In this document: piece after piece, positions 47,548 to 56,231 of the stretch
Position numbering within the stretch: the stretch's first letter is position 1
Layout of the letters: each line of letters opens with the position of its first letter
NCBI GenBank assembly: GCA_018648325.1
Contig: JABGRK010000011.1
Span: 209,578 to 273,577 of the forward strand
Length of the DNA: 64,000 nt
Source: Chloroflexota bacterium
Lineage (GTDB): Bacteria > Chloroflexota > Dehalococcoidia > JABGRK01
Direction of reading: 5' to 3'
Position numbers and translations under genes: made by a program
Notes under the pieces: generated by a model
What the model was told of the DNA's origin: nothing
The model's database searches: none
What the model saw: only the letters and a program-made list of their open reading frames with translations

Positions 47548-48306
47548 ATGAGAACACCTATTATTGCCGGAAACTGGAAGATGAACAAAACCGTCAGCGA
47601 GGCAGTCACGCTGATTGAAGAAATGCTGGGGTCGATTGATATAGACGGCGCAGAAAAGGTACTATGCCCGCCATATCTAGCCCTTACCGAGGCGCGCAAG
47701 CTGGTCAAAGATACAAATATCAAGCTGGGTGCGCAAAACATGTACTACGAAGAGTCCGGCGCGTATACCGGTGAAATAGCCCCTCCCATGCTCAAGGAAT
47801 TGTGTGAATACGTGATACTTGGCCACTCCGAACGTAGGGCCTATTTCGGTGAAACCGATGAAATAGTCAATAAAAAGGTTCATGCCGCACTTAAATATGA
47901 TCTAAAGCCCATCATATGCGTAGGTGAAGTGCTCCAAGAGCGCGAGTTAGGTCAAACCGAGGCGGTCATTACAAGGCAAGTCAAAGGTGCTCTGATAAAC
48001 GTTGATCTGACCGATGATGTAGTAATTGCCTACGAACCTGTATGGGCTATCGGCACCGGCAAAGCCGCATCGGGTGAAATGGCCAACGAAACATGCAGCT
48101 TAATAAGAACCACAGTTGCAGGCCTGTATGGACAGGACAAGGCTGATAAACTACGCATACAATACGGTGGCAGCGTAAATGCCAAAAACGTAGACGAGTT
48201 TATGTCCCAACCTGATATCGACGGAGCGCTGGTCGGCGGAGCCTGCCTCAAGGTAGAAGATTTTACCATCATTATTGAACAGTCCGCCCGGATAAAAGGC
48301 GCTTAA
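47548..48306 (+). CDS. tpiA: Triosephosphate isomerase
   Basis: Interconverts the two triose phosphates. Catalytic residues: Lys11 in NWKMN, His93 in LGHSERR and Glu163 in AYEPVWAIGTG; phosphate loop GGSV and GGACL at the end. Length 252. Confidence 0.97.
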   Translation: MRTPIIAGNWKMNKTVSEAVTLIEEMLGSIDIDGAEKVLCPPYLALTEARKLVKDTNIKLGAQNMYYEESGAYTGEIAPPMLKELCEYVILGHSERRAYFGETDEIVNKKVHAALKYDLKPIICVGEVLQERELGQTEAVITRQVKGALINVDLTDDVVIAYEPVWAIGTGKAASGEMANETCSLIRTTVAGLYGQDKADKLRIQYGGSVNAKNVDEFMSQPDIDGALVGGACLKVEDFTIIIEQSARIKGA

Positions 48307-48317
48307 GGCATAACTAT

Positions 48318-49241
48318 ATGAGCTCACTCATCGCAATAGTCGGCCCCACGGCAATAGGTAAAAGCAGTGTGGCAATCCAGTTGGCTAAGTCTTATAACGG
48401 TGAGATCGTTAGCGCCGACAGTTGCCAGGTCTATCGGTATATGGACATCGGCACCGCAAAACCGTCCCTTGACGATCAAAAGCTTACTGCGCACCACCTT
48501 ATCGATGTCATCGATCCCGACCAGCCGTTTGATCTGGCTACGTATCAGAAACTGGCATACAAGGCTATAGACGATATCCACAAACGCGGCAAACTGGCTA
48601 TACTCGTAGGCGGTAGCGGACTGTACGTACGAGCGATTCTACGTGGATACGCAATACCTACAGCCCCTCCCGATAACGGACTAAGGGAGTCTCTTGAGCG
48701 CAAGACAAAGGCCGAGGGACACGAAGTGCTATTTGCCGAACTTCAGAGGATTGATCCTGATGCAGCACGTAGTATTGATGGCAGGAACGTGCGCCGCGTT
48801 ATACGAGCAATCGAGGTGTACAAAACAACTGGTCAGCCGTATTCGCAGCAGGCCAAAGCAATCCCACCGGCGTATGATATACTTACCGTAGGTCTTAATG
48901 TCGATCGTGAGCAACTGTACAGAAGGATCGATAGCAGAGTAGATGCCATGATAGAAGAAGGCCTTGTTGATGAAGTAAAAAACCTTGCCCAAAAAGGTTA
49001 TTCGTTCAATCTGACATCCCTGCGCTCTCTCGGCTACAGGCAAATCGGCGAACATTTAAGTGGGCAGTGCGCTTTAAATGAGGCGACAGATAAGATAAAA
49101 TATGAGACGCACAGGTTTGCCCGGCACCAGTACGCATGGTTCAAACCAAAGGATAAGAGCATCAACTGGTACGATATTAATGATGATACTTTACCGCCGA
49201 TAACAGACCTTGTTAAGCAATTTCTGGCACAACAGAAATAG
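48318..49241 (+). CDS. miaA: tRNA dimethylallyltransferase
   Basis: Adds a dimethylallyl group to A37 of tRNAs reading U-starting codons. P-loop GPTAIGKSSVAI near residue 8; SADSCQVYRYMDIGTAKP; HHLID; GGSGLYVRA; and RRVIRAIEVY. Length 307. It uses isoprenoid from the nearby MEP pathway. Eleven bases after tpiA. Confidence 0.95.
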   Translation: MSSLIAIVGPTAIGKSSVAIQLAKSYNGEIVSADSCQVYRYMDIGTAKPSLDDQKLTAHHLIDVIDPDQPFDLATYQKLAYKAIDDIHKRGKLAILVGGSGLYVRAILRGYAIPTAPPDNGLRESLERKTKAEGHEVLFAELQRIDPDAARSIDGRNVRRVIRAIEVYKTTGQPYSQQAKAIPPAYDILTVGLNVDREQLYRRIDSRVDAMIEEGLVDEVKNLAQKGYSFNLTSLRSLGYRQIGEHLSGQCALNEATDKIKYETHRFARHQYAWFKPKDKSINWYDINDDTLPPITDLVKQFLAQQK

Positions 49242-49283
49242 ACATAAGTTAACATAACATACGCAAACTATTCGCATAAATGA

Positions 49284-49339
49284 GAGTACACGGCTGAGGC
49301 AGGGGGTAGACCCACCCTGCTCAAACAGGCATTGTACTC
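49284..49339 (+). ncRNA. Folded leader before dapL (candidate structured RNA)
   Basis: GAGTACA (49284-49290) pairs with TGTACTC (49333-49339). Inside, GCAGGG (49299-49304) pairs with CCCTGC (49315-49320), extended by TGA/TCA with a bulged G. The inner unpaired parts are CGGC and AACAGGCAT. No T run follows, so it is not a simple terminator. It lies about 45 bases before the dapL start. No known riboswitch class was recognised. Confidence 0.5.
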
Positions 49340-49382
49340 GACATAACGTTTTTAGTAAATAGCAAGAATTAGGAGTAAGGAA

Positions 49383-50552
49383 ATGCATTTGGCAAAGAGA
49401 GTTGAAAGCCTGCCACCATATCTATTCGTGGAGATCTCAAAGAAGATCGCTCAAAAGAAGGCAGAAGGTAAAGATGTGATCACGTTTGCCATAGGTGATC
49501 CTGACGTACCCACGCCGCCATATATACTAAACCGCCTTATTGAGGCAGCAGGCGACCCGGCAAACCACCGATATCCCGAGTCAGAAGGTCTGCCGGAGCT
49601 AAGGCAAGCCATCGCAAACTGGTACAAGCGCCGCTTTGCCGTAACGCTTGATCCCCAGACGCAGATTGTGCCACCTATCGGAGGCAAAGAGGGTGTTGCG
49701 CATATGGCACTATGCCTGATCGACCCCGGCGATATTGCGCTTGTTCCCGATCCCGGCTACCCCGTTTACGAAATAGGCACCATGTTCGCTGGAGGAACAT
49801 CTCATTTAATGCCGCTAACAGAAGAAAATAACTACCTGCCCGATCTGGACGCCATCCCAGCGGATGTAGCTGCTAAAGCCAAGGTGATGTGGCTCAACTA
49901 TCCTAACAACCCCACATCGGCCATAGCCGATATCGGCTTTTTCACACGTGTAGTTGAGTTCGCCAAGCAGTATGATATCGTTGTCTGTCACGATGCGCCC
50001 TATACAGAAATAGCTTATGACGGATACAAGCCCGTCAGCTTCCTTGAGGCGCCCGGCGCAATGGACGTGGGTATGGAGTTCAATTCCCTCTCTAAAAGCT
50101 ACAATATGAGCGGATGGCGCATCGGCATGGCAGTGGGCAACACCGATGTGATCAACGCCCTCAACAGGGTCAAATCCAATATGGATTCTGGCATACCGCA
50201 GGCCATTCAGTATGCCGCTATTGAGGCCTTAAACGGCCCACAGGATATTATCAGTGATATGGTAGCTATTTATCAGAAGCGCCGCGATAAGGTAGTCGCA
50301 ACGCTTAATAAAATAGGCATGAAGGCAACCCCCCCCAAAGCCAGCCTGTATATCTGGGCCAAAATACCCGATGGATATACGTCTGCCGAGTTCGCTACCA
50401 GGCTGCTGGACGAAGCCCTTGTAGTGGTCACACCCGGCAATGGCTACGGCTCACAGGGCGAGGGATACATACGTATCTCGCTTACAACTGCTGATGATCG
50501 TCTTGACGAAGGCCTTACCCGCCTGCAAAAGTGGCACGCCGAAAACGTCTGA
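49383..50552 (+). CDS. dapL: LL-diaminopimelate aminotransferase
   Basis: Direct transaminase route from tetrahydrodipicolinate to LL-diaminopimelate, for lysine and peptidoglycan. PLP lysine is Lys238 in NSLSKSYNMSGWRIG; also GDPDVPTPP, NYPNNPTSA and APYTEIAYD. Length 389. GGAG precedes the ATG. The MalY/PatB-like enzymes resemble it, but the full pattern fits DapL of Chloroflexota. Confidence 0.9.
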   Translation: MHLAKRVESLPPYLFVEISKKIAQKKAEGKDVITFAIGDPDVPTPPYILNRLIEAAGDPANHRYPESEGLPELRQAIANWYKRRFAVTLDPQTQIVPPIGGKEGVAHMALCLIDPGDIALVPDPGYPVYEIGTMFAGGTSHLMPLTEENNYLPDLDAIPADVAAKAKVMWLNYPNNPTSAIADIGFFTRVVEFAKQYDIVVCHDAPYTEIAYDGYKPVSFLEAPGAMDVGMEFNSLSKSYNMSGWRIGMAVGNTDVINALNRVKSNMDSGIPQAIQYAAIEALNGPQDIISDMVAIYQKRRDKVVATLNKIGMKATPPKASLYIWAKIPDGYTSAEFATRLLDEALVVVTPGNGYGSQGEGYIRISLTTADDRLDEGLTRLQKWHAENV

Positions 50553-50650
50553 TCGAATAAGTATGAGTACTGGCGTCTGCAAAATAGACCCAAACAGACG
50601 CCCTTAGCAACGTTTTAGGCCAAAGCGAAGCGCTGTAGAATCCGCAGGAA

Positions 50651-50740
50651 GGTGCAGGATGATATCCTGCCGGGGGAACTGGGGGTGTCCCCCAAATTCT
50701 TTATCCTTCCCCCAAGATTGGGGGCTAGGGGGTTGACTCA
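50651..50740 (+). repeat. Three-hairpin intergenic repeat, copy 2
   Basis: Contains GCAGGAT-GAT-ATCCTGC, then ACTGGGGG-TGT-CCCCCAA, then CCCCCAA-GA-TTGGGGG, ending in TAGGGGGTTGACTCA. It is the partner of the element at 30385-30479, with matched changes in stems 1 and 3. Confidence 0.88.
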
Positions 50741-50794
50741 ATACTTACTAATAGACGATTATCTACGTACACAATAACGATTGGAGCTTAAGCC

Positions 50795-51949
50795 ATAGGC
50801 ACAAGAACACCAAAGTCTACTCAACAAACAAAATCCTCGCAGGAAAAGGCATTTTTGGTAGCTGTCGAGCCCAAACGTTCGCGCAACCTTTGGACTGCCA
50901 AAGATTCTCTGGAAGAGCTGGCGGGACTGGCGTGGACAGCGGGTGCCAAGGTTGTTGGCCGCATGATCCAGTCTCTGGATGTCCCCTCGCGCAATCACTA
51001 CATCGGCAAGGGCAAGATACAGGAGCTGATTGACCTGAAAGAAGAGGTTGGCTACGGTACGGTCATCTTTGATGACGAACTCACTCCCACACAGCAACGT
51101 AATATTGAAGACCTGCTCAAAGTAAAGGTAATCGATCGTACAGCGCTTATCCTGGATATCTTCGCCGCACGTGCACAAACTCACGAGGGTCGCCTTCAGG
51201 TAGAACTGGCGCAGCACAAGTACCTGCTACCCCGTCTGGCAGGCCAGTGGCAACACCTCGAACGTCTCGGCGGCGGTATCGGAACCCGTGGTCCCGGCGA
51301 ATCCCAGATTGAAACCGACAGGCGTCTTGTACGTACTAAGATCGACAGACTCAACAAGGAGATCAAGAAGATCCAGCGCCATCGTGAGGTTCAGCGCAAG
51401 CAGCGCAAAGACAACCGCATACCCACAGTCGCGCTTATCGGCTACACAAACGCCGGTAAAAGCACTCTACTTAACACGTTATGTAAAGCGGGTGTGTTCG
51501 TGCAGGACAAATTGTTCGCTACGCTCGATCCCACTACACGCCGCTACGTCCTTCCTGACAACCGCAAAATCCTCATAACAGACACCGTCGGATTCATTCA
51601 GAAGCTGCCGCATTCTCTTGTCGCATCATTCCGCGCCACCCTCGAGGAACTTCACTTTGCCGACCTGCTTTTGCACGTAATTGACATAACACATGACAAT
51701 GCGGCAGAACAAACCGAGACTGTCAACGATCTGCTAGGGGAGTTAGACCTGCAGGGCAAACCCGTCGTGCTGGTGTGCAACAAGATCGACCTGCTTTTTC
51801 CGGAAGCCGTTAAGTATTCTGATGATGCCGCTATGGATGTGGTCGACAAACTGGGCATCGTGAAAACGGATGATACTGTGTTTATCTCCGCGGTCAAGAA
51901 GTGGGGCTTTGACAAACTGCTTGATGCAATAAGCGCTAAGCTCGTTTAG
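50795..51949 (+). CDS. hflX: Ribosome-associated GTPase HflX, apparent ATA start
   Basis: A 384-residue GTPase that splits stalled ribosomes. The N-terminal domain includes YIGKGKIQEL and DDELTPTQQRN; then AQHKYLLPRLAG, GGGIGTRGPGESQ, the G1 motif GYTNAGKST (about 216-224), DTVGF and NKIDL. The usual family start (EKAFLVAVE-like strand) lies upstream of the TTG at 50855, so the start must be earlier. The frame opens after a TAA at 50789; the only candidate is ATA at 50795, with GGAG 8 bases before it. Confidence 0.92.
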   Translation: MGTRTPKSTQQTKSSQEKAFLVAVEPKRSRNLWTAKDSLEELAGLAWTAGAKVVGRMIQSLDVPSRNHYIGKGKIQELIDLKEEVGYGTVIFDDELTPTQQRNIEDLLKVKVIDRTALILDIFAARAQTHEGRLQVELAQHKYLLPRLAGQWQHLERLGGGIGTRGPGESQIETDRRLVRTKIDRLNKEIKKIQRHREVQRKQRKDNRIPTVALIGYTNAGKSTLLNTLCKAGVFVQDKLFATLDPTTRRYVLPDNRKILITDTVGFIQKLPHSLVASFRATLEELHFADLLLHVIDITHDNAAEQTETVNDLLGELDLQGKPVVLVCNKIDLLFPEAVKYSDDAAMDVVDKLGIVKTDDTVFISAVKKWGFDKLLDAISAKLV

Positions 51950-52106
51950 TCAGCAAAGCGGGTGGGACTGGAATAATCATTGGCATTGGCATCCTGTTTA
52001 TATGTTTTGTTGCCACTCAAATATTAATTATATTATAATAAATTGCGTTATTACGATTGCATAGCTATCAGAAATTCTTAAAGTTACTCAGATTTGGAGT
52101 GTTAAT

Positions 52107-52391
52107 TTGTCAAATTACTATTTTCCTGTTGCTATATGGATGATGGCTGCATTAGGTACAATTGCTATGGGCATACATCTACTTAAAATCGGCGCTACTA
52201 AACAAGCAGACGCCGAAGATGAACAGATCACGGCCAAAGAACTGCCAAAAAATGTCCTTTTAAAATTATGGTCTGGCAGCGGTGAAACCCCCCAAAGTCG
52301 AGAGGCCACAAGGAGGGGGCGCATGCAGGTCATCTTTGGTATTAGCCTTTTCATTGCCGCCATTGTTTTCGCAGGTGTGTATATCATGTAA
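52107..52391 (+). CDS. Small two-helix membrane protein, paralogue A
   Basis: A 94-residue protein with helices at about 6-26 and 72-94 and a polar linker between. The second helix region GRMQVIFGISLFIAAIVFAG resembles that of the protein at 55786, as does the overall plan. TTG start with GGAG 7 bases upstream. No known family. The 150 bases upstream contain no clear gene. Confidence 0.65.
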   Translation: MSNYYFPVAIWMMAALGTIAMGIHLLKIGATKQADAEDEQITAKELPKNVLLKLWSGSGETPQSREATRRGRMQVIFGISLFIAAIVFAGVYIM

Positions 52392-52574
52392 CAACACAAC
52401 CCGTCAAGGCAGTACCTGTGTGCCCAAAGTCGTTTCTGCCAGCTCACCGCTACACGACAATAGAACGTAATCGGCTCTTCTGACGTCTCTTCGATCATCG
52501 ACACCATGCCATTCGTAGTTACCCTGGAAATCCAGTCAAACAAAACTTCGGCCTCAATTACACCTAAACTTCAG

Positions 52575-52604
52575 TTGACGCAACAACCGCTATCACCGTA
52601 CAAT
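52575..52604 (+). promoter_or_regulatory. Putative promoter
   Basis: TTGACG (52575) and TACAAT (52599-52604) with an 18-base spacer, before the scramblase-like gene. Confidence 0.5.
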
Positions 52605-52657
52605 GTCGCTATCAATATTATATTCTTATAATAAATTAACATGTGAAGGAAGTGGTA

Positions 52658-53248
52658 ATGCTAAATAGAAAAACCTATTTTATTAGAGAGCACGCCGGAA
52701 TCATGAAATTGAACAACACCTTTGACATTCTTGATCCTGAAACTCAGGAACAAATCGGTATCGCCAAAGAAAAACGCGGAGGTGCAGCTAAAATATTGCG
52801 CTTCTTTGTTAACAAAAAGAACTTACCAACAAAGATATTCGTCTATGAAGGTGATAACTATGAAGACGATAGCAAATTGCTGTTTTACATGCAGCGTGGC
52901 TTTTATCTATTCAGGTCAAGCATCAATATATACGATGCCAATCACAATCTTCTGGGCTGGTTCAAGAGCAAGATGCTCACACTCGGCGGCGCTTTCACCG
53001 TCTACGATGCAGCAGGTAGCCAGGTTGCCAGAATAAAAGGAGACTGGAAGGGATGGAACTTCGTCTTCCTCGATAACATGGAGAACGAGATTGGTACTGT
53101 TACAAAGAAGTGGGCTGGAATGGGTAAAGAACTGTTTACTACCGCAGACAACTATATGATTGCCCTCAATCAGGAGTCTGCCCCTGACAAAGCCATTCTG
53201 CTGCTGGCTGCTGGTCTGGCAATAGACACGGTCTACAAGGAGAAATAG
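52658..53248 (+). CDS. LURP-one/scramblase-related protein
   Basis: A 196-residue soluble protein of the tubby-like LURP-one-related group: a beta-barrel with a buried helix. Repeated strand pairs are visible (FDILDPETQEQIGIAKEK, INIYDANHNLLGWFKSK, FTVYDAAGSQVARIKGDW). The C-terminal helix DKAILLLAAGLAIDTVY is typical. Function in bacteria is unknown. ATG 52658 with AAGGA upstream. Confidence 0.8.
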   Translation: MLNRKTYFIREHAGIMKLNNTFDILDPETQEQIGIAKEKRGGAAKILRFFVNKKNLPTKIFVYEGDNYEDDSKLLFYMQRGFYLFRSSINIYDANHNLLGWFKSKMLTLGGAFTVYDAAGSQVARIKGDWKGWNFVFLDNMENEIGTVTKKWAGMGKELFTTADNYMIALNQESAPDKAILLLAAGLAIDTVYKEK

Positions 53249-53316
53249 CCTTAAACAAAATACTATGTACTTCTATCACGCAATAAGATAATATTGCTTT
53301 CATAGGGGGTTATAGC

Positions 53317-53571
53317 ATGCCGTTTGGTCTTGGACTTGCCATATTTCTGTTTCTTCTGCTTGGAGGCGTTATATTAATCTTCTCAGGAATTGGCAATATG
53401 CTCACTCGTTCCTCTATCATCAGACCTATGTTTCTCATGTTTTGGTCCAAAATCACCAGCACTGTCCACAAGGGTTCTTCCGCGGTCGGCCTCGGCGCGC
53501 TAAAGATAGGTATTGGAATAGGTTTTTTGGGTCTCATGCTGTTGTTTCTGGCAAAAACCACTACGCAATAA
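53317..53571 (+). CDS. Small two-helix membrane protein
   Basis: An 84-residue protein with two membrane helices (about 3-24 and 57-78) separated by a basic loop (RSSIIRPMF, SKITSTVHKG). GGGG lies 7 bases before the ATG. No family recognised. An inverted repeat (GCAATA/TATTGC, 53280-53297) lies upstream. Confidence 0.6.
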   Translation: MPFGLGLAIFLFLLLGGVILIFSGIGNMLTRSSIIRPMFLMFWSKITSTVHKGSSAVGLGALKIGIGIGFLGLMLLFLAKTTTQ

Positions 53572-53689
53572 TCAATTAAAAGGCTTCAGGATTAGTGTCA
53601 TTTCCTTATAACGCCTCAAATGCTATCGACTGCTGGATGATTATTTGCCGCGTCCCCAAGCTGCTTGCAATTCCACGCGTCGCCCCTAT

Positions 53690-53718
53690 TGACAGCTGTT
53701 CACAATAATTCTAAAATG
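53690..53718 (+). promoter_or_regulatory. Consensus-like promoter
   Basis: TTGACA (53690-53695) and TAAAAT (53713-53718) with a 17-base spacer, before the GNAT gene. Confidence 0.7.
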
Positions 53719-53765
53719 ACCTCGTAAATACTAAATATCCGGTCAGATGATTGGAATGTAGCACT

Positions 53766-54635
53766 ATGAACGAGGGCAAACTGAAGCAAAAGGCTTGTCA
53801 ATTCTGGAATGTGTTTTGTAAGATGCCCAGGACGCTCACAACAAAAGATTACTGGGTAGTTTACATATTCATTCTTACTATTGCTGTAACAGTGATTACC
53901 GCTGCACAACAATTACTAAGTTGGGAATACTATGCTTTTTTCGGGTGTATTGCTGTAGTTAGTTTTGTCGTCATTGTTTGTAAGCGCAGTCGCCAGCAAT
54001 CACCTGCTCCTGATAATGCAACCGATGCCAAGGGCCAAATCAGTATCAGTGGATTGGACTCTCTCACCTACAGGTATGCTCGTCGTTCCGACATCCATGA
54101 AATCGTTAATATTGATCGTGATTGGTTCCGTCCGCATGAAATCATTAGCGCCGATGTCTTTCTTAAGTGGCATAGCAAGAACAGTAAAGTCTTTTCCTGT
54201 ATGTTTTACCAGGGAGAGCTTGTTGGCTATTGCGCAATTCTTCCTCTCGCCCCAAAAACACTTAAGTCCTTTTGCAAGGGCCAGATTGAGGAATCTGAGT
54301 TTGGTGCCGATGATATACTGCCGCTTGCCAAGATGAAAGACATAAAAGAAATATACTTTTTCTCCATCGCTGTGAAAAAGAAATATTATAAACGCCTGTC
54401 TTACTCGCTTTTACATCGTGTTGCACACGAGCTCGAGTTGATTCGTAAGAAAAGCTCACTACGTAAACTCTACGCAACATCTGCAACTGATATGGGGGAA
54501 AAAGTAATTGATCGACTCGGTTTTAAAATAATGCAGGCCGGTGATAAGCGCGCCGATGGTCATCCACTGTATTACAGAGTAATCGACAGGATCATTGATC
54601 TCAGGAATTACCTGTACCGCATGCAGGAGGGTTAA
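53766..54635 (+). CDS. Membrane-anchored GNAT acetyltransferase
   Basis: About 289 residues. Two N-terminal membrane helices (about 25-45 and 51-69) end in a basic segment. A GNAT-like domain follows (YARRSDIHEIVNIDRDWF near 99-116, then VGYCAILPLAP, IYFFSIAVKKKYYKR, and LYATSATDMGEKVIDRLGFKIM). The canonical acetyl-CoA loop is weak, so this could be a divergent member. Start chosen at ATG 53766, GGAA upstream. Substrate unknown. Confidence 0.75.
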   Translation: MNEGKLKQKACQFWNVFCKMPRTLTTKDYWVVYIFILTIAVTVITAAQQLLSWEYYAFFGCIAVVSFVVIVCKRSRQQSPAPDNATDAKGQISISGLDSLTYRYARRSDIHEIVNIDRDWFRPHEIISADVFLKWHSKNSKVFSCMFYQGELVGYCAILPLAPKTLKSFCKGQIEESEFGADDILPLAKMKDIKEIYFFSIAVKKKYYKRLSYSLLHRVAHELELIRKKSSLRKLYATSATDMGEKVIDRLGFKIMQAGDKRADGHPLYYRVIDRIIDLRNYLYRMQEG

Positions 54636-54681
54636 GATGCTGATTTGTAATGCCACATCGCCTTGGAGCACCCCAAATCCT

Positions 54682-54710
54682 TTGACAAGCTTCTGCTAAT
54701 AATCCAATAT
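54682..54710 (+). promoter_or_regulatory. Putative promoter
   Basis: TTGACA (54682) and CAATAT (54705-54710) with a 17-base spacer, before the lipoprotein gene. Confidence 0.55.
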
Positions 54711-54796
54711 GACAATAGTAATAGTATAAGAATATATGATCATTTATTTAAGCTCCGACTTCCCCTAGAAACTATCGGTGCAAGGAAAATTTGTAT

Positions 54797-55438
54797 ATGA
54801 AACTAATTATCCGCATTATTTCTGTCATTGCAATAGCGCTCACTGGTATCTTTGTCGGATGCATTAGCGAAGAAAGTATTGCGGTAAAAGATGCATATAA
54901 CGGTTATCTGGATGCAATTTTAGCTCAAGACGGAACTGAGAGCATAAAATACGTAAGCCCGTCCACAATTGACTACTACGGTGATATGCAGCAGGCCGCT
55001 TTATCTGCGCCGGAGGCAGAAGTAAGAAACTTTTCTCTAATGGACAGGATGATGGTCCTGATTTTTAGGTCCATTATGGAACCGTCCGATTTACAGCAGA
55101 TGTCGGCTGATGAATTATTTATTTACGCCGTTGATGAAGGTTTGGTTGGGGAGGATGTGGATTCTATAACCCTGGGTGCAGTCCGGATATCCGGTGAAAA
55201 TGCATCAGCAGCAGCCGTAATCGACGGACAAACGTTACCAATTTTATATGAATTTGTGAAAAGCGATGGTGAGTGGAAATTCGATTTGACAGGCGTAATA
55301 ACATATTCGAATCAAGTATTAGAAGAATTATTGCAGGACAATGGTATCTCAGAGAATGATTTCATCTTTGAAGGTATTGAAGGAGCCTTTGCAACGGAAA
55401 TATCTGATGATATTTGGCAGCCTCTTTACCCACAGTAG
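54797..55438 (+). CDS. Lipoprotein of unknown function
   Basis: About 213 residues with a lipoprotein signal (IISVIAIALTGIFVGC; Cys near residue 22) and a mature part that looks like a DUF4878- or NTF2-like domain with a helical pair then strands (AYNGYLDAILAQ, SITLGAVRISGENASAAAVIDGQTLPILYEFVKSDGEWKF). The latter fold call is inference. ATG 54797 or TTG 54791 could start it. Confidence 0.65.
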   Translation: MKLIIRIISVIAIALTGIFVGCISEESIAVKDAYNGYLDAILAQDGTESIKYVSPSTIDYYGDMQQAALSAPEAEVRNFSLMDRMMVLIFRSIMEPSDLQQMSADELFIYAVDEGLVGEDVDSITLGAVRISGENASAAAVIDGQTLPILYEFVKSDGEWKFDLTGVITYSNQVLEELLQDNGISENDFIFEGIEGAFATEISDDIWQPLYPQ

Positions 55439-55785
55439 CACATCCCCACAAATACTCCTCCATCGGTGACGCGCCCCCCTAAATCCCTTGCCATGTTTCT
55501 CTTCACCCCTTAAAACTGCTATTTTACAAATGTTGATTTTCCCAGTATTTAACATCGCCTGAGAGCGGCATAAAACGTTTACGATAGCTCCTCACGTTAA
55601 CCATTTGCCTGCAAGCACCCCTCAGAGCCTCTATTTGTGTATATATAACGCTCCTTACAAAAGTCTATTATTTACCAGTTCTACAAACAATCCATTCCTC
55701 AGCGCTCCAAATAAAACACACCTCTGGCAGTTGACGCGGCATTCAAAATAACCTTAATATGTAATGAGTAAAGGGGATATTAATT
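55439..55785. other. Gene-free stretch with a promoter
   Basis: No coding frame with a ribosome-binding site or clear structure seen in 347 bases. Near its end, TTGACG (55731-55736) and TAATAT (55755-55760) form a likely promoter for the next gene, with an 18-base spacer. Confidence 0.5.
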
Positions 55786-56073
55786 TTGAATAATACTATT
55801 GTCGGCGTTGTCGCACTTGCAATTATGGGAATCGGTATGATCATTGCCGGTATCAAGAATACTCAGGAAGCGGCCCAGCAGGAAAAACTTCCACCCAAAG
55901 AGCGTAAAAAGAAAGAACCACCAAAAAGCCAAACCCAGGGCTGGCTATCAAACTTCGCCTTTGGCGGTACATCAGACATGGATCTCAGGAGAATGGGCCA
56001 AACGCGTATCAACCTGGGAATCTTTTTTCTGGTTATAGCGCTTATTGTCGCATACGTTTTTATTATCAGGTAG
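55786..56073 (+). CDS. Small two-helix membrane protein, paralogue B
   Basis: A 95-residue protein with helices at about 5-24 and 73-94, a basic proline-rich linker (KLPPKERKKKEPPK) and a GWLSNFAFGGTSD segment. The second half RRMGQTRINLGIFFLVIALIV parallels RRGRMQVIFGISLFIAAIV in the protein at 52107. TTG start, with GGGG upstream. Function unknown. Confidence 0.65.
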   Translation: MNNTIVGVVALAIMGIGMIIAGIKNTQEAAQQEKLPPKERKKKEPPKSQTQGWLSNFAFGGTSDMDLRRMGQTRINLGIFFLVIALIVAYVFIIR

Positions 56074-56126
56074 CTTAAAACCGGGCCCGTAGCGACACAT
56101 ATCTCCATCCAGTTTTACACCCACAC

Positions 56127-56155
56127 TTGACAAGCCCCTACTTTTATAATACAAT
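56127..56155 (+). promoter_or_regulatory. Consensus-like promoter of xer gene
   Basis: TTGACA (56127-56132) and TACAAT (56150-56155), 17-base spacer. Confidence 0.7.
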
Positions 56156-56231
56156 TTAATTGGGTATAATCATCCTTATACTCAGTTATTGATAACAGGA
56201 TGGGTAACAAAAAAGCAACACGGAGGTTACA

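Noticed and set aside
49284-49339. TPP or lysine riboswitch before dapL
   Set aside because: A CTGAG stretch resembles one TPP element, but the other conserved parts are missing, and the lysine class is much larger.
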